Positions 1 through 7,950 of a stretch of DNA of 47,429 bases are shown piece by piece. The notes under the pieces were generated by a model. The model was not told where the DNA came from. It was given only the letters and a program-made list of their open reading frames with translations, and did no database searches. Numbering within the stretch: the first letter of the stretch is position 1; each line of letters opens with the position of its first letter. The position numbers and the translations under genes are program-made. Source of the stretch: Streptomyces torulosus (GTDB lineage: Bacteria; Actinomycetota; Actinomycetes; Streptomycetales; Streptomycetaceae); the NCBI RefSeq assembly GCF_001419765.1, contig NZ_LIRK01000041.1, positions 1 to 47,429 on the forward strand, in the 5' to 3' direction.

Positions 1-63
1 CGCACACGTAGAGGAGGCCCGTCGTACTCCCCATGTTGGGAGCGGGCCTCCTCTACGTGTGCG
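1..63. terminator. Strong bidirectional hairpin terminator
   Basis: A perfect 21-bp inverted repeat (1-21 against 43-63) encloses a 21-nt loop, which itself holds a 5-bp stem (27-31 with 38-42). It lies 22 nt beyond the stop of the anti-sigma gene, which runs leftward. There is no clear T tract, as is common for Streptomyces terminators. It probably ends the sigma/anti-sigma transcript and may also work for a gene outside the window. Confidence 0.8.
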
Positions 64-84
64 CGGGTGGTCAGCCGTCCCCGG

Positions 85-837
85 TCAGACGGGGAACGGC
101 ACCTGGGCGAGCGGGGCGGAGGTGGGGTGGTCGGAGCCACCCTCGGGTTCCAGGGTGATGCCCATCCCGGACGCGCCGTCGACCGCGCCGCGCATCAGCA
201 CGGTCTGGTCGGCGCGGCCCGGGTCCATCAGACCGGCCGACCGCATGCCGCCACGGTCGTCGAACCAGAGCTGATAGACCTTGCCGCCCGGCGGGCGCGT
301 CATCCCCGAGGTGACGAACACGGCCCGGTCCTGGTCGCGGGAGACGACGACGGCACCGTACGCGCCGCCGGCCAGCTGGGCCGCCCGCACCTTGGCGTCC
401 GGCGCGGCCAGCACGGCGGCGATCTCGTTCGCCGTCCGCGCGGCACTCCGCGCCTCAGCGCGGGCGTCCTCCGCCCGCTCGTGCTGCCACACGGCCGTCC
501 CGCCCAGAGCCGAGGCCGCCGCGAGGCAGGCGGCCAGGGCCCAGCGGGAGACCGGCCGGGCCCGCGGTCCCGCCCGACCACGGCGTCCCTGCCCCGGCCC
601 GCCGGGTGTCTCCTGCCGCACGGTGGTGATCCGGCGCAGCACCTGGTCCCGCATGCCCGGCGTGGTCGCCGTGGCGACGGCGAGTCCCAGCCGGGCCGCC
701 GTCGCCGACAGCTCGGCCGTCTCCTGCGCGCAGGCGTCGCAGCCCGCGAGGTGACGCTCGAACCGCACGGTCTCCTCCGGGGACAGGGCGTGCAGCGCGT
801 AGGCCCCGGTCAGACGGTGCGGGTCGACGGTCCTCAT
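85..837 (-). CDS. RskA-type membrane anti-sigma factor with zinc motif
   Basis: 250 aa. The N-terminal domain carries the zinc-binding anti-sigma motif H29-x3-C33-x2-C36, which in this family binds the cognate ECF sigma factor. A basic Pro/Gly-rich linker leads to one membrane segment at about residues 99-117. The outer C-terminal domain (about 118-250) looks like the RskA family. Its ATG overlaps the stop of the upstream sigma gene by 4 bp, so the two are translationally coupled, the usual order for a sigma factor and its inhibitor. By family analogy the sigma factor would be released by regulated proteolysis of the membrane protein. The inducing signal cannot be read from sequence. Confidence 0.88.
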   Translation of the reverse strand: MRTVDPHRLTGAYALHALSPEETVRFERHLAGCDACAQETAELSATAARLGLAVATATTPGMRDQVLRRITTVRQETPGGPGQGRRGRAGPRARPVSRWALAACLAAASALGGTAVWQHERAEDARAEARSAARTANEIAAVLAAPDAKVRAAQLAGGAYGAVVVSRDQDRAVFVTSGMTRPPGGKVYQLWFDDRGGMRSAGLMDPGRADQTVLMRGAVDGASGMGITLEPEGGSDHPTSAPLAQVPFPV

Positions 838-1418
838 GCGGTCACCCCCAGGCAGTCGCGCAGCCGGATGAGGCCGTCGCGCAGCCTGGTCTTGACGGTT
901 CCCAGCGGCACCGCGAGCGCCTCGGCCACCTCACGGTGGGTGAGGCCCCGGTAGTACGCCAGGGTGACGGCCTGGTGCTGGACCTCGGTCAGCGTGCGCA
1001 GACAGCGCCGGACCTGCTCGCGCTCCAGCCGCGCCTCGACGTGCTCCGCCACCTCGTCGTACTCGGGCAGCCGCGCCAGCAGCGCCGCCTTGTGGTCACG
1101 GGCGGCCGCGGCGTCCACCGAGCGCACCCGGTCCACCGCCCGCCGGTGGGCCAGTGTGAGGATCCAGTTGATGGCCGTGCCCCGGTCGGACCGGTAGCGG
1201 GGCGCGGTCCGCCACACCTCCACCAGGACCTCCTGCGCCACCTCCTCCGACTGCGCCCGGTCCCGCAGCACCGAGACCACGACGCCGAGGACGGGACTCG
1301 CCACGGAGTCATAGAGCCGGGCGAACGCCTCCTCGTCCCCCAGGGCCACCAGGCCCACCAGTTCCTGGAGGTCGGGCTCCGCCGAGGGATGCCTGCCGAT
1401 ACGCACCGCTTCTTTCAC
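834..1418 (-). CDS. ECF RNA polymerase sigma factor, SigK-like
   Basis: 194 aa from a GTG at 1418, chosen because a GGAGG lies 6 nt upstream; a longer reading would run through the divergent promoter region. Region 2 is visible as AFARLYD through AEEVAQE-like residues and NWILTLAHRRAVDRVRS. Region 4 carries the helix-turn-helix LTHREVAEALAVPLGTVKTR. There is no region 1 or 3, as expected for an ECF factor. It is coupled to the RskA-like anti-sigma gene downstream and divergent from a membrane Ser/Thr kinase. SigK-type factors often autoregulate, so a promoter of its own type may sit in 1419-1620. Streptomyces carry several SigK-like paralogues, so no orthology is claimed. Confidence 0.88.
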   Translation of the reverse strand: MKEAVRIGRHPSAEPDLQELVGLVALGDEEAFARLYDSVASPVLGVVVSVLRDRAQSEEVAQEVLVEVWRTAPRYRSDRGTAINWILTLAHRRAVDRVRSVDAAAARDHKAALLARLPEYDEVAEHVEARLEREQVRRCLRTLTEVQHQAVTLAYYRGLTHREVAEALAVPLGTVKTRLRDGLIRLRDCLGVTA

Positions 1419-1620
1419 CGAGGGCCTCCACCATCGCGCCGTGTCCGGATGTAATCCGTTCCTGGCGAGCCCCCGGTTCGGTTGCACCCGCGGCGAAAGT
1501 CCACGGGCTGGACCGTGGGTGTCGGACCGCAACCGAAGTGGCCGAATATGTGTCTCAGGACGCGTGGTCCTACTCCGGGGCGTGGGGGTTCCGGCGGCAC
1601 GGCGGCCTTGGGGGGCTGGA
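1419..1620. promoter_or_regulatory. Divergent control region with nested inverted repeats
   Basis: A 202-nt gap separates the divergent sigma and kinase genes and must hold promoters for both. Inside it a 9-bp inverted repeat (TTCGGTTGC at 1477-1485, GCAACCGAA at 1529-1537) encloses a second hairpin (CCACGG at 1501-1506, CCGTGG at 1513-1518). If transcribed toward the kinase this would form a branched stem about 80 nt upstream of its ATG. It could instead be a DNA operator. I could not fix -35/-10 boxes. Confidence 0.4.
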
Positions 1621-3264
1621 ATGAACACATGGGCGGTGCCCGGGTACACCGAGTCACTGGAGCTCGGGGCGGGGGCGAGCGGGCGGGTCGTCCTCGCCGT
1701 GCACGAGGAGACCGGTGTCCCGGTCGCGATGAAGTACCTCAGCGAGTCACTGCGTGACCGGCCCGGCTTCGTACGCGACTTCCGCGCCGAGGCCCGGCTC
1801 CTCGCCGGCCTGGAGAGCCCGTACGTCGCCGAGCTGTACGAGTACGTCGAGAGCACCGACGGCGCCGCCATCGTGATGGAGCTGGTGGACGGAGTCTCGT
1901 TGCGGACCCTGCTCACCAGGGAGGGCCCCCTCGACGCGGAGGCCGCCCTCGTGATCCTGAAGGGCTCGCTGCTCGGTCTCGCCGACGCGCACCGCGTCGG
2001 AGTCGTCCACCGCGACTACAAGCCCGAGAACGTCATGGTCGTACCGGACGGGGCGTCCAAGCTCGTCGACTTCGGGATCGCAGCGGACGCCGGCACCAAG
2101 GCCGGTGCGGCCGGCACTCCCTCCTACATGGCGCCGGAGCAGTGGACCGGCGCGCCCGCCTCGCCGGCCGCCGACGTGTACGCGGCCACGGCCACGTTCT
2201 TCGAGTGCCTGACCGGCCACAAGCCCTACGCGGGCGACAATCTCGCCGCCCTCGCGCTCCAGCACGTCGACGCGCCCGTCCCCGCCGAGGAGGTCCCCGA
2301 GCCGGTGCGGGACCTCGTCCGGCGCGGTCTCGCCAAGAACCCGGGGGACCGCCCGTCGCACGCCGAGGAGTTCGTCGCCGACCTGGAGGCGGTCGCCGGT
2401 GCCGCCTACGGGCCCGACTGGGAGGAACGCGGCCGTGGCCGGCTCGCCGCGCTGGTGGCGCTGCTGGCCCTGCTGCTGCCCTCGGCCCGCAGCACCCCGG
2501 AGACCACCACCGACACCGCCCGCACCGTCCTGAGCCAGGGACCGCGCCGCGACTGGGCCCGCTCGTGGCGCCCCGGCCGGCCGGGCCTCGCGGTGTCCGG
2601 CGCCGCGCTGCTCCTGGGCGCGTTCCTCACCTACGGCGTGCAGCACACGCCGGTGACCCCGCAGGAGGCGGCGCAGGCCCTGGCCACCACCAGCTTCGAG
2701 CCCGGCGCCGGGTCGTCGGGGACCGCCGATCCGACCGGGACCCCCTCGTCCTCGGCGTCGACGACCCCCAGCGAGTCCACCAGCCCGTCGGCATCGGCCT
2801 CGGCATCGGCATCGGAGAGCACCGACACGGGGGATCCGTCCCCGTCCGACACCACCACCGCTCCGCCGACGGAGACGACACCGCCGACGGAGACCACCAC
2901 CGAGGCGACACCGACGAGCGCGTCCCCCAGCGCCCCGAGCGCGCCCGCCGTCAAGGACATCACGGTGACGGGTTTCCGGCAGACGGGCCTGACCACCGCC
3001 ACGGCGACGATCCAGGTCACCACGGACGGCACCGGGCCGTTCTCCCTCACCGTCTCGTGGCTGTCGGGCGAGATCCGGCAGCTCGCCCCGGACGGCGCCG
3101 CCCAGACGTTCCAGCGCAGCGGAGCCAGCACGTACACCCTCACCGTCGTTCACACCTTCCAGGGCAAGGGCTGCTACTGGGCGGTGCGGGCCACGACCAC
3201 TCCGGCCTCCGCCGACGGCGGTGCCTCGCAGCAACTCCTGACCAGGCAGTGTGAGATCAGATGA
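1621..3264 (+). CDS. Membrane Ser/Thr protein kinase with outer beta-type domain
   Basis: 547 aa from ATG 1621. The kinase domain (about 10-265) has the glycine loop GAGASG, Lys38 in VAMK, HRDYKPEN with Asp132, DFG with Asp150 and MAPEQW, so all catalytic residues are present. Two hydrophobic stretches follow, a short one at about 274-288 and a clear membrane segment at about 322-341, then a Ser/Thr/Pro/Glu-rich linker (about 355-440) and a C-terminal domain of about 105 aa. If only the second stretch spans the membrane, this last domain is outside the cell and could be a sensor. The stop overlaps the next gene's ATG, and that gene has a similar outer domain. Position beside a sigma/anti-sigma pair suggests a linked signalling locus, but no phosphorylation target is shown. 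Confidence 0.9.
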   Translation: MNTWAVPGYTESLELGAGASGRVVLAVHEETGVPVAMKYLSESLRDRPGFVRDFRAEARLLAGLESPYVAELYEYVESTDGAAIVMELVDGVSLRTLLTREGPLDAEAALVILKGSLLGLADAHRVGVVHRDYKPENVMVVPDGASKLVDFGIAADAGTKAGAAGTPSYMAPEQWTGAPASPAADVYAATATFFECLTGHKPYAGDNLAALALQHVDAPVPAEEVPEPVRDLVRRGLAKNPGDRPSHAEEFVADLEAVAGAAYGPDWEERGRGRLAALVALLALLLPSARSTPETTTDTARTVLSQGPRRDWARSWRPGRPGLAVSGAALLLGAFLTYGVQHTPVTPQEAAQALATTSFEPGAGSSGTADPTGTPSSSASTTPSESTSPSASASASASESTDTGDPSPSDTTTAPPTETTPPTETTTEATPTSASPSAPSAPAVKDITVTGFRQTGLTTATATIQVTTDGTGPFSLTVSWLSGEIRQLAPDGAAQTFQRSGASTYTLTVVHTFQGKGCYWAVRATTTPASADGGASQQLLTRQCEIR

Positions 3265-4178
3265 CCGCACCGTACGACCGCGACCCCGCGTCCGCCGAGG
3301 GCCAGGACGGCGAGTACACCCAGGTGCTCGACACCGCCGGCCGCGCCGCCCCGCACGACCCGTCCGGCTACGACGACCCCGACTACAGCGCCACCGTCCT
3401 CGGCAGCCAGTGGATCCAGCGGCCCGACCCGGACACGACGCTGATCGAGCCCGACACCAGCACGCCGGAACCGCGGGACGCCACCCCTGCCGGGGCGGCC
3501 CCGGTCGCCTTCGGCCCGGACGGCACCTTCGTCGAGCCCGGCAGCACGCGGGCCGAACCGGACCTGACACCGGCCGAACCGGACGTGACCCTCGTCAAGC
3601 CGGACACGACCCTCGTGAGGCCGGACACCACGCTGGTCGGCCCGTCCGGTGCGGAGGCGCCGCTGCCGCAGCCGGACCGCACCGACGGCACCGTGCTCCG
3701 TTTCGGCCCCGGTGTGACGGCCACCGTCGCGCAGCGCACCCACCGGACGCTGCCGACGATGCCGCCGCTCCCCGCGCCCCCGCGCCGACGCCGCCTGCGC
3801 CGCCACGCGCTGCCCGCGTTCGTGCTGCTCTGCGTCATCGCCTTCCTCGCCTGGCAGCGTCTCGGCCCCTCCGTCGAGGTGCGCACGGTGGCGGTCAAGG
3901 CCCGGCCGGCGGTGCTGGGCTGCGACAAGACGGTGGACATCGTCGGCCTGGTCACCACCGACGGCCGCCCCGGCACCCTCACCTACCGCTGGACCCGGAG
4001 TGACGGCACCGAATCGGGCGTCCTGCGCGAGGTGATGGTCCGGGGCCAGACCAGGGCCCGGCTCCACCTCCTGTGGACCTTCGAGGGCAAGGGCCGCCAG
4101 ACGGCCCGGGTCGACCTCCACATCCTCACCCCCACCGACCACAAGACCACGAAGCGCTTCACTTACGCCTGCCCGTGA
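3261..4178 (+). CDS. Single-pass membrane protein sharing the kinase's outer domain
   Basis: 305 aa, starting at an ATG that overlaps the kinase stop by 4 bp, so translation is coupled. The N-terminal 165 residues are acidic, Pro/Thr-rich and contain degenerate repeats of the form LV-x-PDTT near 3580-3640, probably a disordered cytoplasmic region with many possible phosphoacceptor threonines. A membrane segment lies at about 184-200. The outer domain (about 203-305) shares VTTDG-x-LT-x2-W and WTF-E-GKG with the kinase C-terminal domain (VTTDG-x-LT-x2-W and HTF-Q-GKG) and has two cysteines that could pair. I do not recognise a named family. A partner or substrate of the kinase is a fair inference from the coupling and shared domain. 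Confidence 0.75.
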   Translation: MTAPYDRDPASAEGQDGEYTQVLDTAGRAAPHDPSGYDDPDYSATVLGSQWIQRPDPDTTLIEPDTSTPEPRDATPAGAAPVAFGPDGTFVEPGSTRAEPDLTPAEPDVTLVKPDTTLVRPDTTLVGPSGAEAPLPQPDRTDGTVLRFGPGVTATVAQRTHRTLPTMPPLPAPPRRRRLRRHALPAFVLLCVIAFLAWQRLGPSVEVRTVAVKARPAVLGCDKTVDIVGLVTTDGRPGTLTYRWTRSDGTESGVLREVMVRGQTRARLHLLWTFEGKGRQTARVDLHILTPTDHKTTKRFTYACP

Positions 4179-4193
4179 CGGCAGCCGACCCAA

Positions 4194-4225
4194 GGGGCGC
4201 GGGGAACCGCGCGACCAGCCCCCAC
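4194..4225. repeat. Dispersed GC-rich intergenic repeat, half copy
   Basis: The segment starting GGGGCGCGGGGAACCGCGCG and running on to a CAGCCCCCAC tail matches, with few changes, the right arm of the large palindrome at 26685-26716. It sits just after the membrane protein stop. Elements of this type recur in Streptomyces intergenic regions. Here only one arm is present, so it would not fold like the copy at 26597-26705. Confidence 0.6.
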
Positions 4226-4297
4226 AGACCAGCACCCGCCCGTCATCCCGCACCTCACCCCCTGGGCGGCCCTCGCACGCCGGCGCCGCACAAAAAA

Positions 4298-4316
4298 CTG
4301 ACGGTGCATCAGAAAA
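4298..4316. promoter_or_regulatory. Candidate operator CTGAC-N6-TCAGAAAA, copy 1
   Basis: CTGAC (4298-4302), six bases, then TCAGAAAA (4309-4316), ending 40 nt before the flavoprotein ATG. The same arrangement with identical spacing occurs at 15127-15145 before the crotonase gene. The core is a near-palindrome of the CTGAC-N5-GTCAG type, a form common for TetR-family repressors of acyl-CoA genes. No TetR gene lies in the window, so the regulator would be encoded elsewhere. Confidence 0.45.
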
Positions 4317-4356
4317 GCTCTTCCCTCGTCCGGAGGACTGCGGCATCCTGCGCACC

Positions 4357-5469
4357 ATGCAGACGGAGCTGAGCAGAAAACTCGGAGTCGAGTACGCCGT
4401 CTTCGGCTTCACGCCGTTCCCCGCCGTCGCCGCAGCCATCAGCCGGGCCGGCGGTTTCGGTGTGCTCGGCGCGGTCCGCTACACGGCCCCCGACGACCTC
4501 AAGCGCGACCTCGACTGGATCGAGGCCCACGTCGACGGCAAGCCTTACGGGCTGGACGTCGTCATGCCGGCCAAGAAGGTGGAGGGCGTCACCGAGGCGG
4601 ACGTCGAGGCGATGATCCCCGAAGGGCACCGTCAGTTCGTCAAGGACACCCTCGCCCAGTACGGCGTCCCGGAACTCGCCGAGGGCGAGGCCTCCGGCTG
4701 GCGCATCACCGGCTGGATGGAAGAGGTCGCCCGCACCCAGCTGGACGTCGCCTTCGACTACCCGATCCGACTGCTCGCCAACGCCCTCGGCTCCCCGCCC
4801 GCCGACGTCATCGACCGCGCCCACGAGCAGGACGTACTGGTCGCCGCGCTCGCCGGCAGCGCCCGCCACGCCCGCAAGCACGCCGACGCCGGAATCGACA
4901 TCGTCGTCGCCCAGGGCTACGAGGCCGGCGGCCACACCGGTGAGATCGCCTCCATGGTGCTCACCCCCGAAGTCGTGGACGCCGTCGCCCCGTTGCCCGT
5001 GCTCGCGGCCGGCGGCATCGGCAGCGGGCAGCAGATCGCCGCCGCGTTCGCGCTCGGCGCGCAGGGCGTGTGGCTGGGGTCGCTGTGGCTCACCACCACC
5101 GAGGCCGAACTGCCCTCGCCGCGCCTGATCGAGAAGCTCCTCGCCGCCGGCTCCGGCGACACCGTCCGCTCCCGCGCCCTCACCGGCAAACCCGCACGCC
5201 AGCTCCGCACCGAATGGACCGACGCCTGGGACGACCCGCAGGGCCCCGGCGCCCTCCCCATGCCCCTGCAAGGACTGCTCGTCGCCGACGCGGTCTCCCG
5301 CATCCAGAAGTACGAGGTGGAGCCGCTCCTCGGCACCCCGGTCGGGCAGATCGTCGGCCGCATGACCAGCGAGCGCAGCGTCCAGGCCGTCTTCGACGAC
5401 CTCACCCGAGGCTTCGAGCGGGCCGTGGACCGCGTCAACCGGATCGCCGGAAGGAGCGAGGAACAGTGA
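4357..5469 (+). CDS. Nitronate monooxygenase-family FMN protein
   Basis: 370 aa, a TIM-barrel flavoprotein of the 2-nitropropane dioxygenase / nitronate monooxygenase family. Seen are the N-terminal PFPAVAAAISRAGGFGVLGA, the signature GYEAGGHTGE with the presumed catalytic His193, and the phosphate-binding stretch LAAGGIGSGQQIAAAFALGA. No strong ribosome binding site precedes the ATG; a GGAGG lies 22 nt upstream. Its stop overlaps the start of an acyl-CoA synthetase (GTGA), so the two act together. Family members next to CoA ligases, such as the IpdC group in steroid catabolism, are reductases on CoA thioesters rather than nitronate oxidases. That reading is inferred from context only. Confidence 0.82.
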   Translation: MQTELSRKLGVEYAVFGFTPFPAVAAAISRAGGFGVLGAVRYTAPDDLKRDLDWIEAHVDGKPYGLDVVMPAKKVEGVTEADVEAMIPEGHRQFVKDTLAQYGVPELAEGEASGWRITGWMEEVARTQLDVAFDYPIRLLANALGSPPADVIDRAHEQDVLVAALAGSARHARKHADAGIDIVVAQGYEAGGHTGEIASMVLTPEVVDAVAPLPVLAAGGIGSGQQIAAAFALGAQGVWLGSLWLTTTEAELPSPRLIEKLLAAGSGDTVRSRALTGKPARQLRTEWTDAWDDPQGPGALPMPLQGLLVADAVSRIQKYEVEPLLGTPVGQIVGRMTSERSVQAVFDDLTRGFERAVDRVNRIAGRSEEQ

Positions 5470-7046
5470 GCCAAGCCCTTCAGCAGCACGCCGCGCAGGC
5501 GCAGGCCCCGCAGGGGTTCTGGGCCCAGGCGACCGCCGACCCCGACCGCCCCGTGCTCGTTGCCCCCGACGGCGAGGAATGGACCGCCGGACGTCTGCAC
5601 GGCGCCGCCAACCGGCTGGTGCACGGACTGCGCGCGGCCGGTCTCGAACGCGGCGACGCCTTCGCCGTCGTCCTGCCCAACGGCGTCGAGTTCCTCACCG
5701 CCTACCTCGCCGCCAGCCAGGCCGGCTTCTACCTCGTCCCCGTCAACCACCACCTCGTGGGCCCCGAGATCGCCTGGATCGTCTCCGACTCGGGCGCCAA
5801 GGTGCTCATCGCCCACGAACGGTTCGCCGGGGCCGCGCGCCACGCCGCCGACGAGGCCGGCCTCCCCGGCAGCCACCGGTACGCGGTCGGTGAGGTGGAC
5901 GGATTCCGCCCGTACCCCGAACTCCTCTACGGGCGACCGGAGTCACCGCCCGAGGGCCGCACCCTCGGCTGGGTGATGAACTACACCTCGGGCACCACGG
6001 GCCGCCCGCGCGGCATCCGCCGCCCCCTGCCCGGCAAACTCCCCGAGGAGTCGTACCTCGGCGGTTTCCTCGGCATCTTCGGCATCAGGCCGTTCGACGG
6101 CAACGTCCACCTGGTGTGCTCGCCGCTCTACCACACGGCCGTCCTGCAGTTCGCGGGCGCGTCCCTGCACATCGGGCACCGGCTGGTGGTGATGGACAAG
6201 TGGACCCCCGAGGGCATGCTCCGCGCCATCGACACCCACCGCTGCACCCACACCCACATGGTCCCCACCCAGTTCCACCGGCTCCTCGCGCTCCCCGGGG
6301 AGGTGCGCGCCCGCTACGACGTGTCGTCCATGCGGCACGCCATCCATGGCGCCGCCCCCTGCCCGGACCATGTGAAGCGGGCCATGATCGAGTGGTGGGG
6401 GCACAGCGTCGAGGAGTACTACGCGGCCAGCGAGGGTGGGGGAGCGTTCGCCACCGCCGAGGACTGGCTGAAGAAGCCCGGCACCGTCGGCAAGGCCTGG
6501 CCCATCAGCGAACTCGCGATCTTCGACGACGACGGCAACCGGCTGCCCCCGGGTGAACTCGGCACCGTGTACATGAAGATGAGCACCGGCGGATTCTCGT
6601 ACCACAAGGACGAGGGCAAGACGCGCAAGAACCGCATCGGTGACTTCTTCACCGTCGGCGACCTCGGTCTCCTCGACGAGGACGGCTATCTCTTCCTTCG
6701 CGACCGCAAGATCGACCTCATCATCTCCGGCGGCGTCAACATCTACCCCGCCGAGATCGAGGCCGCCCTCCTCACCCACCCGGCCGTCGCCGACGCCGCC
6801 GCCTTCGGCATCCCGCACGACGACTGGGGCGAGGAGGTGAAGGCCGTCGTCGAACCGGCCCCCGGCTTCACCGCCGGGCCCGCGCTCGCCGAGGAGATCC
6901 TCGCCCACTGCGCCCGCGAACTCGCCGGGTACAAGCGGCCGAAGACCGTGGACTTCACCGACGCGATGCCCCGCGACCCCAACGGCAAGCTCTACAAGCG
7001 GCGGCTGCGCGAACCGTACTGGGAGGGGCGGCAGCGGACCGTGTGA
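5466..7046 (+). CDS. Acyl-CoA synthetase (AMP-forming), first of three
   Basis: 526 aa from a GTG overlapping the preceding stop. It activates a carboxylic acid through an acyl-adenylate to the CoA thioester. The ATP-binding P-loop reads YTSGTTGRPRGIRR; the adenine motif is YYAASEGGG. The hinge region reads GDLGLLDEDGYLFLRDRKID, followed by GGVNIYPAEIE and the C-terminal catalytic lysine motif PNGKLYKR. Length is normal for the family. The chain length of the substrate cannot be read from sequence. Coupling to the flavoprotein suggests both act on the same acid. It converges on the methyltransferase gene with only 3 nt between stops. Confidence 0.88.
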   Translation: MSQALQQHAAQAQAPQGFWAQATADPDRPVLVAPDGEEWTAGRLHGAANRLVHGLRAAGLERGDAFAVVLPNGVEFLTAYLAASQAGFYLVPVNHHLVGPEIAWIVSDSGAKVLIAHERFAGAARHAADEAGLPGSHRYAVGEVDGFRPYPELLYGRPESPPEGRTLGWVMNYTSGTTGRPRGIRRPLPGKLPEESYLGGFLGIFGIRPFDGNVHLVCSPLYHTAVLQFAGASLHIGHRLVVMDKWTPEGMLRAIDTHRCTHTHMVPTQFHRLLALPGEVRARYDVSSMRHAIHGAAPCPDHVKRAMIEWWGHSVEEYYAASEGGGAFATAEDWLKKPGTVGKAWPISELAIFDDDGNRLPPGELGTVYMKMSTGGFSYHKDEGKTRKNRIGDFFTVGDLGLLDEDGYLFLRDRKIDLIISGGVNIYPAEIEAALLTHPAVADAAAFGIPHDDWGEEVKAVVEPAPGFTAGPALAEEILAHCARELAGYKRPKTVDFTDAMPRDPNGKLYKRRLREPYWEGRQRTV

Positions 7047-7049
7047 GCG

Positions 7050-7868
7050 TCACGGCTTGCGCGCCACCCCACCCAGCGCGATCACCTCACCGGACCCGCC
7101 GGGGCCCTTCCCCGGATCGGGGCGCCAGTCGTTCAGCGGGACGACCCCCGGCTCCAGCAGCTCCAACCCGTCGAAGAACCCGGCGAGTTCCTCCGGGCCG
7201 CGCAGGAAGTACGGGACCGCGCCGCTCTCGTTGTACTGCCGGGTGGCCTCGGCGTTGGCCTTGTGCGTGTCGACACTGTCGTTGAAGGCGAACCAGCTGC
7301 CGGAGGGCAGGGCGTCCAACAGGGTGCCGATGATGGCGCGGGCCCGGTCGTAGTCCGCGATGTGCCCGGAGACCTGCATCATCGTCAGCGCGACCGGCCG
7401 GGTCAGGTCGAGCGTCCGCGCCGCCTCGCGCAGCACGGTCGCGGGGTCGTGGAGGTCGGCGTCCACGTAGTCGGTCGTGCCCTCGGGTGTGCTGGTGAGC
7501 AGGGCCCGTGCGTGCGTCAGGACCAGCGGGTCGTTGTCGACGTAGACGATCCGCGCCTCGGGCGCCACCCGCTGGGCGATCTGATGGGTGTTGTCCGCCG
7601 TCGGCAACCCCGTTCCGATGTCGAGGAACTGGCGCACGCCCGCCTCACCGGCGAGGAAGCGCACCGCCCGGCCGAGGAAGGCGCGGGAGTCACGGGCGAG
7701 GTCGGTGATGCCGGGGAACACCGCGCGGAACGCGTCGCCCGCCTCATGGTCGACGGGGTAGTTGTCCTTGCCGCCGAGCCAGTAGTTCCAGATCCGGGCC
7801 GAGTGCGGCACCGTCGTGTCGATCTTGGCGAGAGCGTCGGTCTCCGGGCGTAACGAGTCCTGCGCCAC
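7050..7868 (-). CDS. SAM-dependent methyltransferase, DUF574 family
   Basis: 272 aa. The GTG at 7868 is chosen because GGAGG lies just upstream; an ATG 42 nt further out lacks one. The family signature near the N-terminus (ARIWNYWLGGKDNYPVD) and the SAM-binding loop FLDIGTGLPT identify the actinobacterial DUF574 (PF04672) group. The YVDNDPLVLTHARALL stretch is the usual second SAM motif. The substrate of these enzymes is mostly unknown, and they are numerous in Streptomyces. It stands alone on its strand between the CoA ligase and the secreted acylase, and I see no evidence that it belongs to the acyl-CoA pathway. Confidence 0.85.
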   Translation of the reverse strand: MAQDSLRPETDALAKIDTTVPHSARIWNYWLGGKDNYPVDHEAGDAFRAVFPGITDLARDSRAFLGRAVRFLAGEAGVRQFLDIGTGLPTADNTHQIAQRVAPEARIVYVDNDPLVLTHARALLTSTPEGTTDYVDADLHDPATVLREAARTLDLTRPVALTMMQVSGHIADYDRARAIIGTLLDALPSGSWFAFNDSVDTHKANAEATRQYNESGAVPYFLRGPEELAGFFDGLELLEPGVVPLNDWRPDPGKGPGGSGEVIALGGVARKP

Positions 7869-7950
7869 CGGATCGCCTCCTACGGGGAAGGGGTTATATG
7901 CCAACGGCATGGTGCCGTCCCGCAGGGGGACGGCACCACACCTCCCCGGA

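Noticed and set aside
1477..1540. Resemblance of the kinase leader to a cobalamin riboswitch or RNase P RNA segment (GAAAGTCC, CCGCAACCG).
   Set aside because: Only short scattered matches; the full conserved core and B12 box are missing, and the downstream genes have no link to cobalamin.
834..1916. 360-codon version of the SigK-like sigma factor.
   Set aside because: It would run through the divergent kinase start; a GTG with GGAGG at 1418 gives the normal ECF length.
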